A stretch of DNA of 64,000 bases from Dendrophyllia cribrosa (Eukaryota > Cnidaria > Anthozoa > Scleractinia > Dendrophylliidae), in contig JAJLRJ010000013.1 of NCBI GenBank assembly GCA_024195265.1, forward strand, positions 16,644,662 to 16,708,661. The letters run 5' to 3'. The translations under genes were made by a program, and so were the position numbers. Positions within the stretch are counted from its first letter, which is position 1. Each line of letters begins with the position of its first letter. The notes under the pieces are model-generated. The model was not told the origin of the DNA. It ran no database searches and saw only the letters and a list, made by a program, of their open reading frames with translations. Shown here in pieces: positions 31,180-40,959 of the stretch.

Positions 31180-32658
31180 TCAAGACTTTGAACGCTTAGT
31201 GATCCTTTCAACAAGGAAGGCCACCACAGCAAGGATGAGCAGCCAGGCGTGTTCACCCAGAAAGGAGATGACCGACCCAGCCGCTTTGAAGATGGAGCTC
31301 ACAATTGAGCCAATGAGGCCAGGCAGGACGTTGGCTGCTTTTTTGCCAAGCTCTTTAAGCCCATTTCCAATAGCCTTGGTGGCCTTTGCCAGGCCATTCA
31401 AGGTGGCGAGTACCACAGCGCTGATGGTGATGCCAGCTGCCAGAACAATCGCTTGCAGGGTCCATCCGTATTTCTTGAAGATTTCTCTAACCCTTTCTCT
31501 CAAAGACATGCCCCTTTCCCGCACCTCAATTTGTGTATTGACTCTTGCCAGCTCTTCTTCTCGCTCAGCAACTCGGGCTTCCGCGGCTTCTCTTTCAGAC
31601 GGAGAAGTGTCCTCAGCGTCTATCACTTGTCTGTCTTCAGCGTTTAGTTGTTCAAGCTCTTCTTTTTGTCGTTTCAGTTCGTCAAGTGTCTTTTTGGAGT
31701 CTATTTTTGCACTAAGTTCGTTTATGTTCCTGTTTATGTTATTATTATCTACCGTGAGTTTATTGATGTCTTCTTGTAATTTTTCTGCTTGTTTTGCCGT
31801 TTTCTGAAACTGTAACAGTTGTTTTCTTTTATTTTGATGTTCTGTTTCAAGCTCTTTCTTTTGATGTTTTAACCTTTGTATTTCTTGCTCGTTCAGTGTT
31901 CCATGCTGTTTTTCAAGATCTTGAATCTGGTCATCATGATGTTTTATCTGATTTCTAAGTTCGTCCAGGCTTTGACGAATCTTGTCTCTATCTGCAAGCG
32001 TTTTTTCCATTTGTTGTTTTTGCTTTTGTTTTGATTGCAGCTCTTGTTGGTTTTTGTCATGTTCTGCTTGAAAGTCTTTCATCTGATCAAGCATTGACTT
32101 TCCAAGATAGCTTTTGATTTCATGTGAAAGCTGTGGATTTTCCCTAAGTTGCCGTGTTACAATACTTTGTGTAAATAGGGGATATGACTTTTTTCCCCTA
32201 CCAACCATTTTAACGTACTGCCTTTGGTTTCCTTTTTTATCTGGTTCGTAAAATGTTTCGATGGCTTGTTTGTTAGCATTTGGGTACATTTCTATTAGGT
32301 CGCCCCAAGCAGAACTTTGCCGTCTTTGTTGAAGATGTTGGTCTAGCTCATCGCCCGCAAGCAGAGGGTCTGTGCGAGAAGTGCTTGGCAACCCACTTTG
32401 TTCGTGAGGCATTGTATGCATTTCATGATGTTCACCGCCATGGTATGGGGTGGATGTACCAACTGGTTGAAAGGGTTGCGTGGTGTTGGGGTCGGTGTCT
32501 TGGTCCTGGGCCCATTGTTGGACTTGTTGTTGTTCTTCTTCTGTCATTTGATTCAACATGGTGTCAATATCATCATCACCGTCATCCCCTGTGTCTTGGG
32601 TGTGACTGGTTTCCTCAGTTGTCTCAGTTGTATTATCAAACTTGCCACCTTCAGCCAT
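31180..32658 (-). CDS. Coiled-coil, membrane-anchored viral structural protein
   Basis: This is an intact frame of 492 residues from ATG 32658, just after TTATATATCATC. Residues 1-130 are acidic and Gln/Thr-rich (disordered). A compact basic part near 145-185 has GRGKKSYPLFTQSIVTRQL. Residues 190-375 form a long coiled coil (repeated EELEQ, KQKQKQQME, RLKHQKKELETEHQNK). The C-terminus holds an amphipathic glycine/alanine-rich stretch (GLAKATKAIGNGLKELGKKA) between hydrophobic helices (AIVLAAGITISAVVLATLN, HAWLLILAVVAFLVE), ending in a basic tail. The layout suggests a virion-internal or membrane-piercing protein. Similar hydrophobic ends occur in minor capsid proteins of adenovirus-like lineages, but homology is not shown. 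It is divergent from the capsid gene with a 42-nt shared promoter. Confidence 0.65.
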   Translation of the reverse strand: MAEGGKFDNTTETTEETSHTQDTGDDGDDDIDTMLNQMTEEEQQQVQQWAQDQDTDPNTTQPFQPVGTSTPYHGGEHHEMHTMPHEQSGLPSTSRTDPLLAGDELDQHLQQRRQSSAWGDLIEMYPNANKQAIETFYEPDKKGNQRQYVKMVGRGKKSYPLFTQSIVTRQLRENPQLSHEIKSYLGKSMLDQMKDFQAEHDKNQQELQSKQKQKQQMEKTLADRDKIRQSLDELRNQIKHHDDQIQDLEKQHGTLNEQEIQRLKHQKKELETEHQNKRKQLLQFQKTAKQAEKLQEDINKLTVDNNNINRNINELSAKIDSKKTLDELKRQKEELEQLNAEDRQVIDAEDTSPSEREAAEARVAEREEELARVNTQIEVRERGMSLRERVREIFKKYGWTLQAIVLAAGITISAVVLATLNGLAKATKAIGNGLKELGKKAANVLPGLIGSIVSSIFKAAGSVISFLGEHAWLLILAVVAFLVERITKRSKS

Positions 32659-32700
32659 GATGATATATAAATATGAATTTTAAAAACACAAATATATACC
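32659..32700. promoter_or_regulatory. Divergent late-promoter region between coiled-coil and capsid genes
   Basis: The 42-nt AT-only stretch holds CAAATATATACC directly before ATG 32701 and, on the other strand, TTTATATATCATC directly before ATG 32658. Both match the motif at the other cassette starts, leaving no room for a conventional long leader. Confidence 0.6.
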
Positions 32701-33951
32701 ATGGCCGTGCAACCGAATCTACTTCCATCTCACAGTGAAAAGACGCTGGGCGCCATGAAGGCAGAGCGAACCGTTAAGTGCATCACATTCAACCCTTCTG
32801 AGGCCAATCCCGGTGAGACACTGTACGTCTCGGTGCCCAAGCTGGGCGAGCACGATGTCATTGTGTCCGGCTCACTTGCACTGGTGTTCAACATCAATCT
32901 AGCCGGGGACCACGCTAGCAACTATCTCGTGCAAAATGTTTCTCGGGCCCTGGTGGACAGGTTCGTTGTAAAATTTGCCGCCACCACTGTCCAGGACACG
33001 GTTGGGTACGACATCTACAAGATCTTCGAAGACCTATTCAAATCGATCGATGAGCGGGAAAATATGCTTTTGGAGGGCATCCAGAGTGTGGATTTGTGTA
33101 AGATTCGCTCTGGTGCTGGCGACAAGAAGACCTCAGGCGTGGATGCGGAAACCAAGCTGGAGACAATATACAAGAATAAGTATCGCATCAAACTGGATCA
33201 CCAAATCTTAACTGATCACGGAATCATATATCCTCAAGCGTTATATAACGATCTGGTCTTCGAACTAACCCTTGCCCCCGCAAACCAAGTTGTCCGGGGA
33301 TCAGACACCAGCAAGCTCGTGTACAAGTTAGAAAACATCCAGCTGGAGTATGAGACGATCAGAAGTAAGGAGCTGGCCGACGATGCAACAAGCGCTTACA
33401 CTAGTGGCAAGGAGTTCGCCTATGACCTCGTAATGCGAGATCGGGTGCATCCCTTCAGAAAAGACGTTGACACTCGGCTGAATCTTCGGGTTAACCCACA
33501 GCGCCGGTCTCTCAAGGGCATCCTCTTGCTGTTCAACAATCCCTATGTAGCGGGTGCCAGGGACTCTGAGAACTATTTCAATCCCAACATCACCAAAGTG
33601 AAGGTCACAGTCAACGGTGTTCCAAACAGGCTTTACAACAAGGGCATCAGTGGTACAGACATGTGGAATGAAATCTTCCGATACTTCAAGCCACACACGC
33701 GCAGCAGGCCTAACATGAACTTGACCAAATATCTCACAGGCAACGAGTTTGGTCTCTGGATTGACCTGCGGTCCATGGCTGACACAGCCCTGCACGGCAA
33801 CGGCCAACGGCTCGTCAACACACAGGATGGCGTGCAACTCGAGATCGAACGAGACGGCAAAGGCTCGGGAAACGCAAACTGTCACATCTTCACCATCTCA
33901 GACTCACAGATGAACATCATGGGCAGGCAGCTGGAATCGGTTCAGTACTAG
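32701..33951 (+). CDS. Putative double-jelly-roll major capsid protein
   Basis: This is an intact frame of 416 residues. It is rich in beta strands with two strand-dense halves joined near residue 230. The first half ends with YKNKYRIKLDHQILTDHG, then YPQALYNDLVFELTLAPA and KLVYKLENIQLEYETI. The second half contains LNLRVNPQRRSLKGILLLF, ITKVKVTVNGVPNRLYNK and FGLWIDLRSM, ending with an IERDGKGSGN turn. The pattern of a yP-al-n-l-fel strand followed by l-Y-l-ni-leye matches double-jelly-roll capsid proteins of Polinton-like viruses as I remember them. Length is in range (about 400-600). Base composition is visibly richer in G+C than the flanks. The gene is undamaged while the exonuclease is frameshifted. 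Not checked by structure prediction. Confidence 0.65.
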   Translation: MAVQPNLLPSHSEKTLGAMKAERTVKCITFNPSEANPGETLYVSVPKLGEHDVIVSGSLALVFNINLAGDHASNYLVQNVSRALVDRFVVKFAATTVQDTVGYDIYKIFEDLFKSIDERENMLLEGIQSVDLCKIRSGAGDKKTSGVDAETKLETIYKNKYRIKLDHQILTDHGIIYPQALYNDLVFELTLAPANQVVRGSDTSKLVYKLENIQLEYETIRSKELADDATSAYTSGKEFAYDLVMRDRVHPFRKDVDTRLNLRVNPQRRSLKGILLLFNNPYVAGARDSENYFNPNITKVKVTVNGVPNRLYNKGISGTDMWNEIFRYFKPHTRSRPNMNLTKYLTGNEFGLWIDLRSMADTALHGNGQRLVNTQDGVQLEIERDGKGSGNANCHIFTISDSQMNIMGRQLESVQY

Positions 33952-34757
33952 GTAAACACACGCATACGCAAATTGCGTGACACAAATCAGAAGCAAAACT
34001 TAAAACTTTTTTTGAAAGATTATAACACTGGTATCCACATACCATGTAAGAAACAGCTTTGTAGAATATATATAAAAAAGAGTTTACATCATACTGTCTA
34101 AAAATGACCAGTGATTTTTTTTCTCTTTCCAGATCCCTGAGCACGGTGACTGGTGCACACAATAACATAGACCATGAGGTAACAAGACAAGCACTTCTAA
34201 CGCCGGCAAGAGCAAAGTAAAATAAATGTAAATGCACTAATGAAGCAAACAACAGCTTAGGCCATGAGGTAACCAAACAACGAGTAATGTGAAAAGCGAG
34301 AAAAGCAAGAAAAGCAGTAGTGAAGGAAAATAACATAAGGCCTAACAAATATATGAACTAAACGGCGGCTGCGCTGTAACCAAGCAAAGTAACAACATGG
34401 GGAAGTAAAATATTAAGATAAAAAACCACAAAAAAACCCGTGAAGAATACTCCTGTCGTCCCCTGAGCCAGGTATGGAACACGTAGAGGCTGAATTATCG
34501 CACCTGTGAGCCAAAACGACAAGTTCTGTAGAGGAGAGTATAACCTAGAAAACAAATAATTCATAAAAATGAGCACTAATGTTTGATGTAGATTTAAACT
34601 TAATTGCATAAAGAAAGAATAGCAACTTCACTCTTAGAAGTGACTCAATAATTTTGAGTGTATTCACTTACTTCCATAACACTTACAGCTGTATCAGCTT
34701 GCTTGAGTTACATGTAATAAAAGCTGGCTGATAAGATGTTATACCACTTATTTTCAG
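33952..34757. other. Right flank of cassette; no gene
   Basis: No viral gene or terminal repeat was recognised. Two related segments carry CCATGAGGTAAC (about 34174 and 34263) followed by an A/C-rich stretch. Open frames on the minus strand look spurious. Confidence 0.4.
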
Positions 34758-35437
34758 AAGGAGAAACGTTCATAAAAAGACAGGCTCCATGTTTCCGGGA
34801 AACAATATACCAATAATTAGAGGGAACATGGTTGCCAAAAGGCAATTAGAAGAACTCGTTAGTAACCGTAGGGATCTCATTAATCCAGACATTGGCTATA
34901 ACGAAGGTAAGCATTTTGCCATAATGTTAAGAGTCTTGTAGGTGACAATGGGGAATTTAAGTAACCACGATGGCAATGCCAACTAGAATTTCCCTCTGAA
35001 AACTCCCTTCGCTTTTGTGTGACTGCTTTGCTATTATCCTAACTTGTTTAATTTGTGTAATGTGGCCAGTCTATCCAGGGGTAGAATCTCTGAGGGTGGT
35101 ATTTAAGTTTAGATATTGAAAGGAAAATGTCCCATCATGTGTTCACATTTTCCATAAAACTTTGAATTTGGTAATTTCATGTTGATGTTATGTTGAGAAT
35201 GGCAAGAAAATGCACCAAGGTGTAAAACACATGTGCAGGTCCTTTTCTTAATGCAAGTAAAACTTTTTTGTTTAGTGACATTCTCCTTGTTGTCGCCATC
35301 GTGGTTGCTAAAAGACTTGGTATTGTTACATTTCAAACTTTGTTACACTTTATTCTTTTGCAGAGGAACTGAGACGACACATGCGAGCTATTCTCAATGA
35401 AAGGAGAAGAATGGTGAAAGAAGGGTACAACTATGAG
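34758..35437 (+). CDS. Two phase-compatible exons of an unrecognised spliced gene
   Basis: Exon A, 34758-34906, follows acceptor TTTTCAG and ends at GAAG|GTAAGC. It encodes RRNVHKKTGS then MFPGNNIPIIRGNMVAKRQL and a helical LEELVSNRRDLINPDIGYN. Exon B, 35364-35437, follows TTCTTTTGCAG and ends at TATGAG|GTATGA. The split codon G|AG keeps the frame into ELRRHMRAILNERRRM and VKEGYNYE. Highly charged helices, no known domain. Matching splice phases and sites make a real gene likely, host or transposon. A MITE copy lies in the intron. Flanking exons were not identified. Confidence 0.5.
34951..35320. mobile_element. Diverged second copy of the TA-flanked MITE
   Basis: It begins GGGAATTTAAGTAACCACG and ends with an inverted CGTGGTTGCTAAAAGACTTGG followed by TA. 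The interior matches 4157-4510 in order: TTTAATTTGTGTAATGTGGCC, a CATGTGTTCACATTTTCC block, AAAATGCACCAAGGTGTAAAA. The left flank reads TG where TA is expected, a likely point change. Same orientation as the first copy. Confidence 0.75.
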
Positions 35438-38109
35438 GTATGAGACTGGCATTTATTTGAAGATCTTTAATATAATATATACTATCACACAAACTATCAA
35501 TACAAATAATTATATATATATTAATAATTGAACACATTGATACACTGCCCAAATATGTTCAAAAAGTTATCGATATAAATTATGTCTACATGATGTATAA
35601 CCAGCGATGGCGGTAAATTTCACATTTTGAATGAAAGTGAAAATGACTGCTGCCTGCAATTTCGTGTTTTTGGGCGAAAAAGTGCGTGAACTGTTAGTTA
35701 AAAAAGGGAAACGAAGATAAGAAAAGAAAAGAAAAGAGAAAAAAATATTGTTTACATGATTGGACAAAAAAGGCGCGAAATTTTCGCGTTGTCGCGGTCG
35801 CAGTGTTTCTTGGCATTGCTGAATGAAAACTGGTTCAAAGTTTAACCGCTCGACAAGGAGTGAATGAAGGAGCACCATTTTCGTAAAATTCCTTTGGTAA
35901 TCACCTCTGGAATATGATATAGACTTGATGCTTCCTCAAAAAAGTTTCTGATCTCGTCATTACGGCTGTAGGTGCTAAAAAACGAGCAAGTTTGTAAACA
36001 ACATTGATCGACTCAGCTCGTACTTCGATGTTTGAAAATTTGGTGCTGATGGAAGGGAATAAAAAGCCAAATCAACTACAGGTACGATGTTTTAACCGTT
36101 TCTTGTATCCTTTAGCCGTGAATTTTTGTAAGACATACTGTCCACGCTGCAGTTCTTTCCGACTTTTCGCCGCTATGTTTAGGTTCGTAGCCGTGTGTTT
36201 GTTCAATTTGTTTTGATTCTGAATTGAACTCTTTAAGATATGAAACACTTGTAACTAAGACATTCTATGCCATTTTACTGTGTTTTAATTCTTGTAGTCA
36301 CTACTCTGTCCCGTTATTTGAGTAGACGAAAGCTCTTCATAGCATTTCGGCATTCGCTGCTTGTTGTTTAAGAAATTGTGCGAGGTAAAATATTGTTGTT
36401 AGCCTTTTTACTTAATGAAAGGTTGTATATCTCAATTAATTTTTTCTCGAAACTGTGATTTGTTATCAATGTGTTGAATTATACAACAGTTATAGTGTTC
36501 AAGCTTGCGCAATATTGACAAAGGCACCACTTTCATTCATGAACTGTGTGATGTTGCAAGTTTCGCGCGGTAAAACATATGTAAGCTTTTTTTTAAATAA
36601 AAGGCTTGTCGGCGATAATTTTCCTTCAAACTGTGCTTTGTTATCAATGTGTTGAATTATAAAACTATTATAGCACTCAAGCTTGCGTGATATCGCTTAA
36701 TTTTAGCCGACTTGGCCTACGGCCTTGTCAGCTAAGTATTAGTTAAATATATAATATATATAGTTAGGCTTAGCCTAACAGCGGCGCCCTCTGAAGACCC
36801 TCTGAACAAGCTTAACTAAGATGAAACTTAACTAATAGGTGAAAGGTCGGAAGCACAAGAATTAAGATTAATATTGACGACCGGGCTATTTTTCAATTTT
36901 AGCAATTCTCAAAAACAGTATTACCCGACCGTCTGCACAGTACATTTAGACCGTACAAAAGTTCACAAAAACAACTTTTTCTCCGTCTAGAATAACTATT
37001 ACGACTACTGTTAAAAAATACAGTTGTAGCTTGTCAAAAAATGCCTGAGAACTGATTTGGAAATCAAAATTGCCAAAAATACAAACATATTTGCATACGG
37101 CCACGCGAGTGAAGTTAGAACTATAATAAAATCAAGTCTTGTTTTGTTTACATAAAATCGCTTTTCAACCTATGTAATGAATGAACAAACACATAAAAAT
37201 GGACAACACAATCTTCTTTCGATAAATTTTATTCAAATCTCCATTAGTTTATGTTGAAAAGCAAAACGGAAAACGCGCATCGAGGCCGAGCCGTGTCTTC
37301 GATGAAATTCAAGAAAATAATACAACTGAATTTAAGCTACACGTTTAAAAACAATTCTCCAAAACTAACGAGAACACATTAACAAAAAGTCAATCACAGA
37401 TTGATATCTAGATAAATTTCCATCGAAAAATGTAATTTGTTTTACCTTTAAGTCCCTCCGGCGACTACTGTGCTTGGAAATTCTTTAAATCTCCGCTTTG
37501 GTGCTGAAATCCGTAAAACGAACCCATCTCTCGCATTGCTAAAAACGTATATAGTTCCTCGAAGCAAGATTTTATCCCTGAAAGCTCTTCTTTTTCCACT
37601 AAAGCAGCTCCTGAGTATCCCTTAATTAGCATCCCAGTCTTGAGTAGCAAAACCACGAAAAAATGCAGGAAAATAACGACTTTAATTTAAACCGTTTTCT
37701 CCGCTCAGTAAACACAGCAAAACATCAAAGTGTTTTCCCAGCTGACGTGACATTCGGCCGTGTAACCGCGCGAAAAAAAAGCCTCGCTTTGGTTTCAACA
37801 TGATGTCGTACGCGCATATTTTGTGACGTCATACGCGCCCGCGAGCTAGTCCTCTGCTAAGATCCCGGATGTTGTGTGGCGTCATACGCGCATGCGCGCT
37901 AGCCTTGCGCGACACACGTTTTTGTTGCAGACAGCGCCCGCAAAACATTCCGCTAGCCATGACCATGAAAAATGAGGGCATAGGTTCTATGAGTATGGGG
38001 CTCCGCCGGGCCTTCGGCCCGCGGGCTCCGCTATAACTGTACTATTTACAAGATTATTAACATGAGTAAAAAATGACGAAATGTTCAAGTACTATCAGCA
38101 ATGTGGCTA
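35438..38109. other. No gene supported; CpG-rich repeat patch at 37800-38035
   Basis: Mostly AT-rich. Near 36700-36780 is GCCGACTTGGCCTACGGCC next to an AT palindrome. Between 37800 and 37895 the sequence TCRTACGCGC occurs three times, once as part of a TGACGTCA palindrome (about 37826). A short hairpin, GGGCCTTCGGCCC, lies at about 38009-38021. A possible first exon, MFENLVLMEGNKKPNQLQ with donor CAG|GTACGA at about 36028-36082, is too weak to call. Confidence 0.35.
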
Positions 38110-39351
38110 TGAACGCAAAATGGCTCAAGATAATTAAGTAGGGCAACAGTTAAAGAAAGTTGTTGTTCAAGAAAGTGCCATCTCTGAAAGTGTAGAGCAA
38201 CTTGCTCGACGGCACCAGTCATCGCGCTACGTTAGACAAAAAAGTGCTTTTGAGCGTTAGCTGTCCAATTACTTGTTCAGCCTGTCCTCGCCTAAATCTA
38301 TCGCCACAGCTCTGCCGGCTGACGTGGTTGCATTCCTTGTATGGAAAGATCGTGGAGGACGGACACGCATCCATCAGCCTGAGTGCCAGAGGCAGGCGTC
38401 CTGTCAGTGCCCTTTATGTCTTGCCCAAGGAACAGTAGACTCTCTAATAGCCAAATTGAATTCAATTTTTGCAGGTACTGAATGGCAGCCCCTCATAGGA
38501 ATTGACAACCCGGCCGCAGATCGCTCAGTAAAACAGTATCTAGCAAATGTTAGGGAAGAACAGTTGAAGGCAAGGGTGGTTCCGCACCAGGCAGAGCCTT
38601 TTCTTGTTGGTGACTTAGCTACAATATCAGAATTCATTCATGCACAGATTAAAGGGTGTGCAAATAGCGAGTCATCTAAGATTTACATTCTCGCGAGGGA
38701 TCAAGCCATCTTCGAGTTCCCGTTTTTCGCAGCAGATCGGACTGCTGATTTGTTAGGCTTGAAAACGGTTGATATCCTGTGCTTTCCAGACGATTCGGGA
38801 TTTTTGTTTAACCATATTTGGACTAAATCCTTGAGATCATACAATGCTAATGTTTTTGCTTTTAGAAGGGGTGAAAACGTCTGGAAATGTATTTCAATAT
38901 TTGTAGGCTTCTCAAAATAGAATTACAGGTAGGGTATCTCTTTCGTTCTGTAACGAAAGAGGGGAAAATTTCTTTTAAGGCTCTTGAGCCACAGGCAACC
39001 CAGGCTAGATTAAATGAGTATACAAATGCAGAATCTATACAAGGTAAATTATCCAGTGATCATTATACCCTTCATGGTTTTGGCAGCGGTGCAGCAATTT
39101 CGTTAGCTCTTGCTGGGGTCTCCTTGGATGAGATCATGGATCATGTTGGCTGGAAAAACAGCAGGACAGTGCTACATTATATTAAGCTAAAACAGGTGGT
39201 GAATCCAGCAGGAGCTGCAGCCAAATTTGCAGATTTAGACCATGACATTGGTAGAACCTACATGCGTCTTCATAATCTAGACGGTTCTCACCAGTATTCT
39301 AGTAACACAACCGGGTTATCTCTGTCTTTAGTATCTAAATTATTTAGTTGA
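38110..39351 (+). pseudogene. Crypton-like tyrosine recombinase, inactive
   Basis: The N-terminal part reads SESVEQLARRHQSSRYVRQK then a TAG near 38257. After it comes LSSPKSIATALPADVVAFLV, a zinc-like CQCPLC segment and a core-binding domain. The catalytic domain has the first Arg region in AADRTADLLGLK (about 38730). After a frameshift near 38900 come LHGFGSGAAISLALAGVSL, HVGWKNSRT and LHYIKLKQV, with Tyr as the candidate nucleophile (about 39178). In active members box II reads H-x-x-R; here the Arg position is Gly (HGFG), a lesion independent of the frameshift. About 410 residues in total, within the family range. Polinton-like viruses sometimes carry tyrosine recombinases, but this one is separated from the cassette by other genes. 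Confidence 0.7.
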
Positions 39352-39749
39352 TTGGCCTGGAAGTACGATCCCCGAGTCAGTATAATTCTTTGTTGGGATT
39401 CGGATACGAATTGTGAGAAAGGCCAACAGATGGAATTAGATCTTAATAACTTTTCCTAACAAAGAATAAATGTGGTGTACACAGTGGATAAATTTTGTCT
39501 ACTTGTTGTTATCTAGCATCTCTAACGGAAACAACGGCAGCATTTCCGAATTTGGTGCACGCTTGTTCTGACTGTCACAAGAGTCAGCGCAGGGCTTGGG
39601 GAAAGAGCGATGAGAACAGAGCATATAGTGCTCTTCTAGTCCATCTGAGGACGATCAGGGGGAAGTCAGTGCTATGACTAGAACCCACGCAAGCTTGATG
39701 CCAAGACCAGAAGTAAGCTCCTGACCTCTTCAGATCACTTCATTGTAAA
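39352..39749. other. No gene seen
   Basis: Spacer with a possible poly(A) signal AATAAA near 39465. Nothing else recognised. Confidence 0.35.
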
Positions 39750-40509
39750 GGAAGACAATATAGTTGGCCCAGAAATGACAAAAACTTTCGGTGTACGATA
39801 GCGAAAGTTGAGCACAAAGGGAAATTTCTACGATTTGCGATTGTGCAATATATTGTCAATATGACCCCTGATGAAGCAAAGGTGCTCTTCGCAAAGCCAC
39901 AAAACAGCAAAAAACACTCTTCTGCACCCCAAGTTAGAACAAAACCAGGCGTACTTGAGAGAGTGAGAGAAATTGGTGATGACATTAGTGCCAAGAAGAT
40001 CATCAGTCACATTCAAAAGGAATAAAGGGGTGTAGTATCCATATTGTCTTCTCCATCTGACATCCCGAAAGACAGGCAAGTCTACAATCGACTTTGAAAA
40101 GTTAAAGGCTGGAATAAATCCCGAAGCACAGGCCCAACTAGGTCACCAGACATTACCAAGTTGCTATCACTACAACAAGTGGGAAGATTTATTTGTGATG
40201 TGAGTCTGGGCGGAAGATCAAACAAGAAAGGTGAGATGCGAGCAGCAGCCGGCACGTTCGCAGTCACTGACTACAGTATTGGGTGGATAAAAAGATTCCA
40301 CCACCCTGGCTCAACTCTAACTGCAGTGGCTGGTATAAACATGACATATAAGTTAGGGCCTTTCTATCTCACAACAGTTACGTTTCCTAATCCAATGTTT
40401 GTTTACAAGAACAACATAAATAAACACCCAACAACTCGAATACCTCGCACAATTGTTGAAGTTGGAAGAAATAAACTCATTGATGTAAACATTTTACATT
40501 CGTTTTAGA
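39750..40509 (+). pseudogene. N-terminal fragment of a transposase-like repeat protein
   Basis: A first segment in shifted frames reads into QYIVNMTPDEAKVLFAKPQN and VLERVREIGDDISAKKI (39843-40025). A second segment, 40161-40509, contains SLQQVGRFICDVSLGG and AVAGINMTYKLGPFYLTTV. From memory of cnidarian relatives, the last motif has Asp where Asn now stands (INMTY), and it fits the first catalytic Asp of a MULE-like transposase. The reading then becomes unrelated and stops at 40509. The family call is tentative. Confidence 0.45.
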
Positions 40510-40884
40510 CAGAGAAGTCTAAGCACCAGGTAAATATCAGACAAAATCTGTTTTCCTGATTACTGAAATGCAAAACAGAGAAACTGCAGTTCGCTCTATT
40601 TCTCTCATTTATTAGATTTTCAACAATAGAAATAAAATAAGTCTTTGGGAACTTGATTAGAAAAGAACGAAAAAAAAGGTGGGGTGCCCGTGCTCGTTTA
40701 AGAGAAAACAGCCACTTAATTTTTAGCGATCTTAGTCTCAAAAGAAACCTCTATGTTCTAAATGTGTGCGCGCTCGTGCATGCGCTAATGACACAAGAAA
40801 TTATGCACAGTAAGCGATGCGCAATGCAAAACAGTGAAATCACCTTAAAATAATAAAATTTAGACCTTATCGACTAAGTGTTCT

Positions 40885-40955
40885 TCGATAGCGCAGGGGA
40901 TAGATGTTTTGGCTTAGCCCCAGACGGCCCGAGTTCAAGTCACGCTCGAGACTTC
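40885..40955 (+). ncRNA. Degenerate tRNA-like sequence (tRNA-derived SINE head or tRNA pseudogene)
   Basis: TAGCGCAGGGGAT resembles a Pol III A box and GAGTTCAAGTC a B box, about 35 nt apart. Between them TTTGG and CCAGA can form an anticodon-like stem around CTTAGCC. The acceptor and T stems do not pair well, so it is not a working tRNA. A run of T follows near 40955, as expected for a Pol III terminator. Confidence 0.4.
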
Positions 40956-40959
40956 TTTT

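Noticed and set aside
31163..31807. 214-aa serine-rich open frame on the plus strand
   Set aside because: It is the antisense shadow of the coiled-coil gene at 31180-32658; its Ser/Ala/Phe-rich make-up reflects the reverse complement of Lys/Glu codons.
33328..33885. 185-aa minus-strand open frame in the capsid gene
   Set aside because: Antisense shadow of the putative capsid gene, with no motif of its own.
38110..39351. Tyrosine recombinase as the viral integrase
   Set aside because: It is separated from the cassette by a spliced gene and about 4 kb of unrelated DNA, and resembles cnidarian Crypton-like genes. The link cannot be excluded but is not supported.
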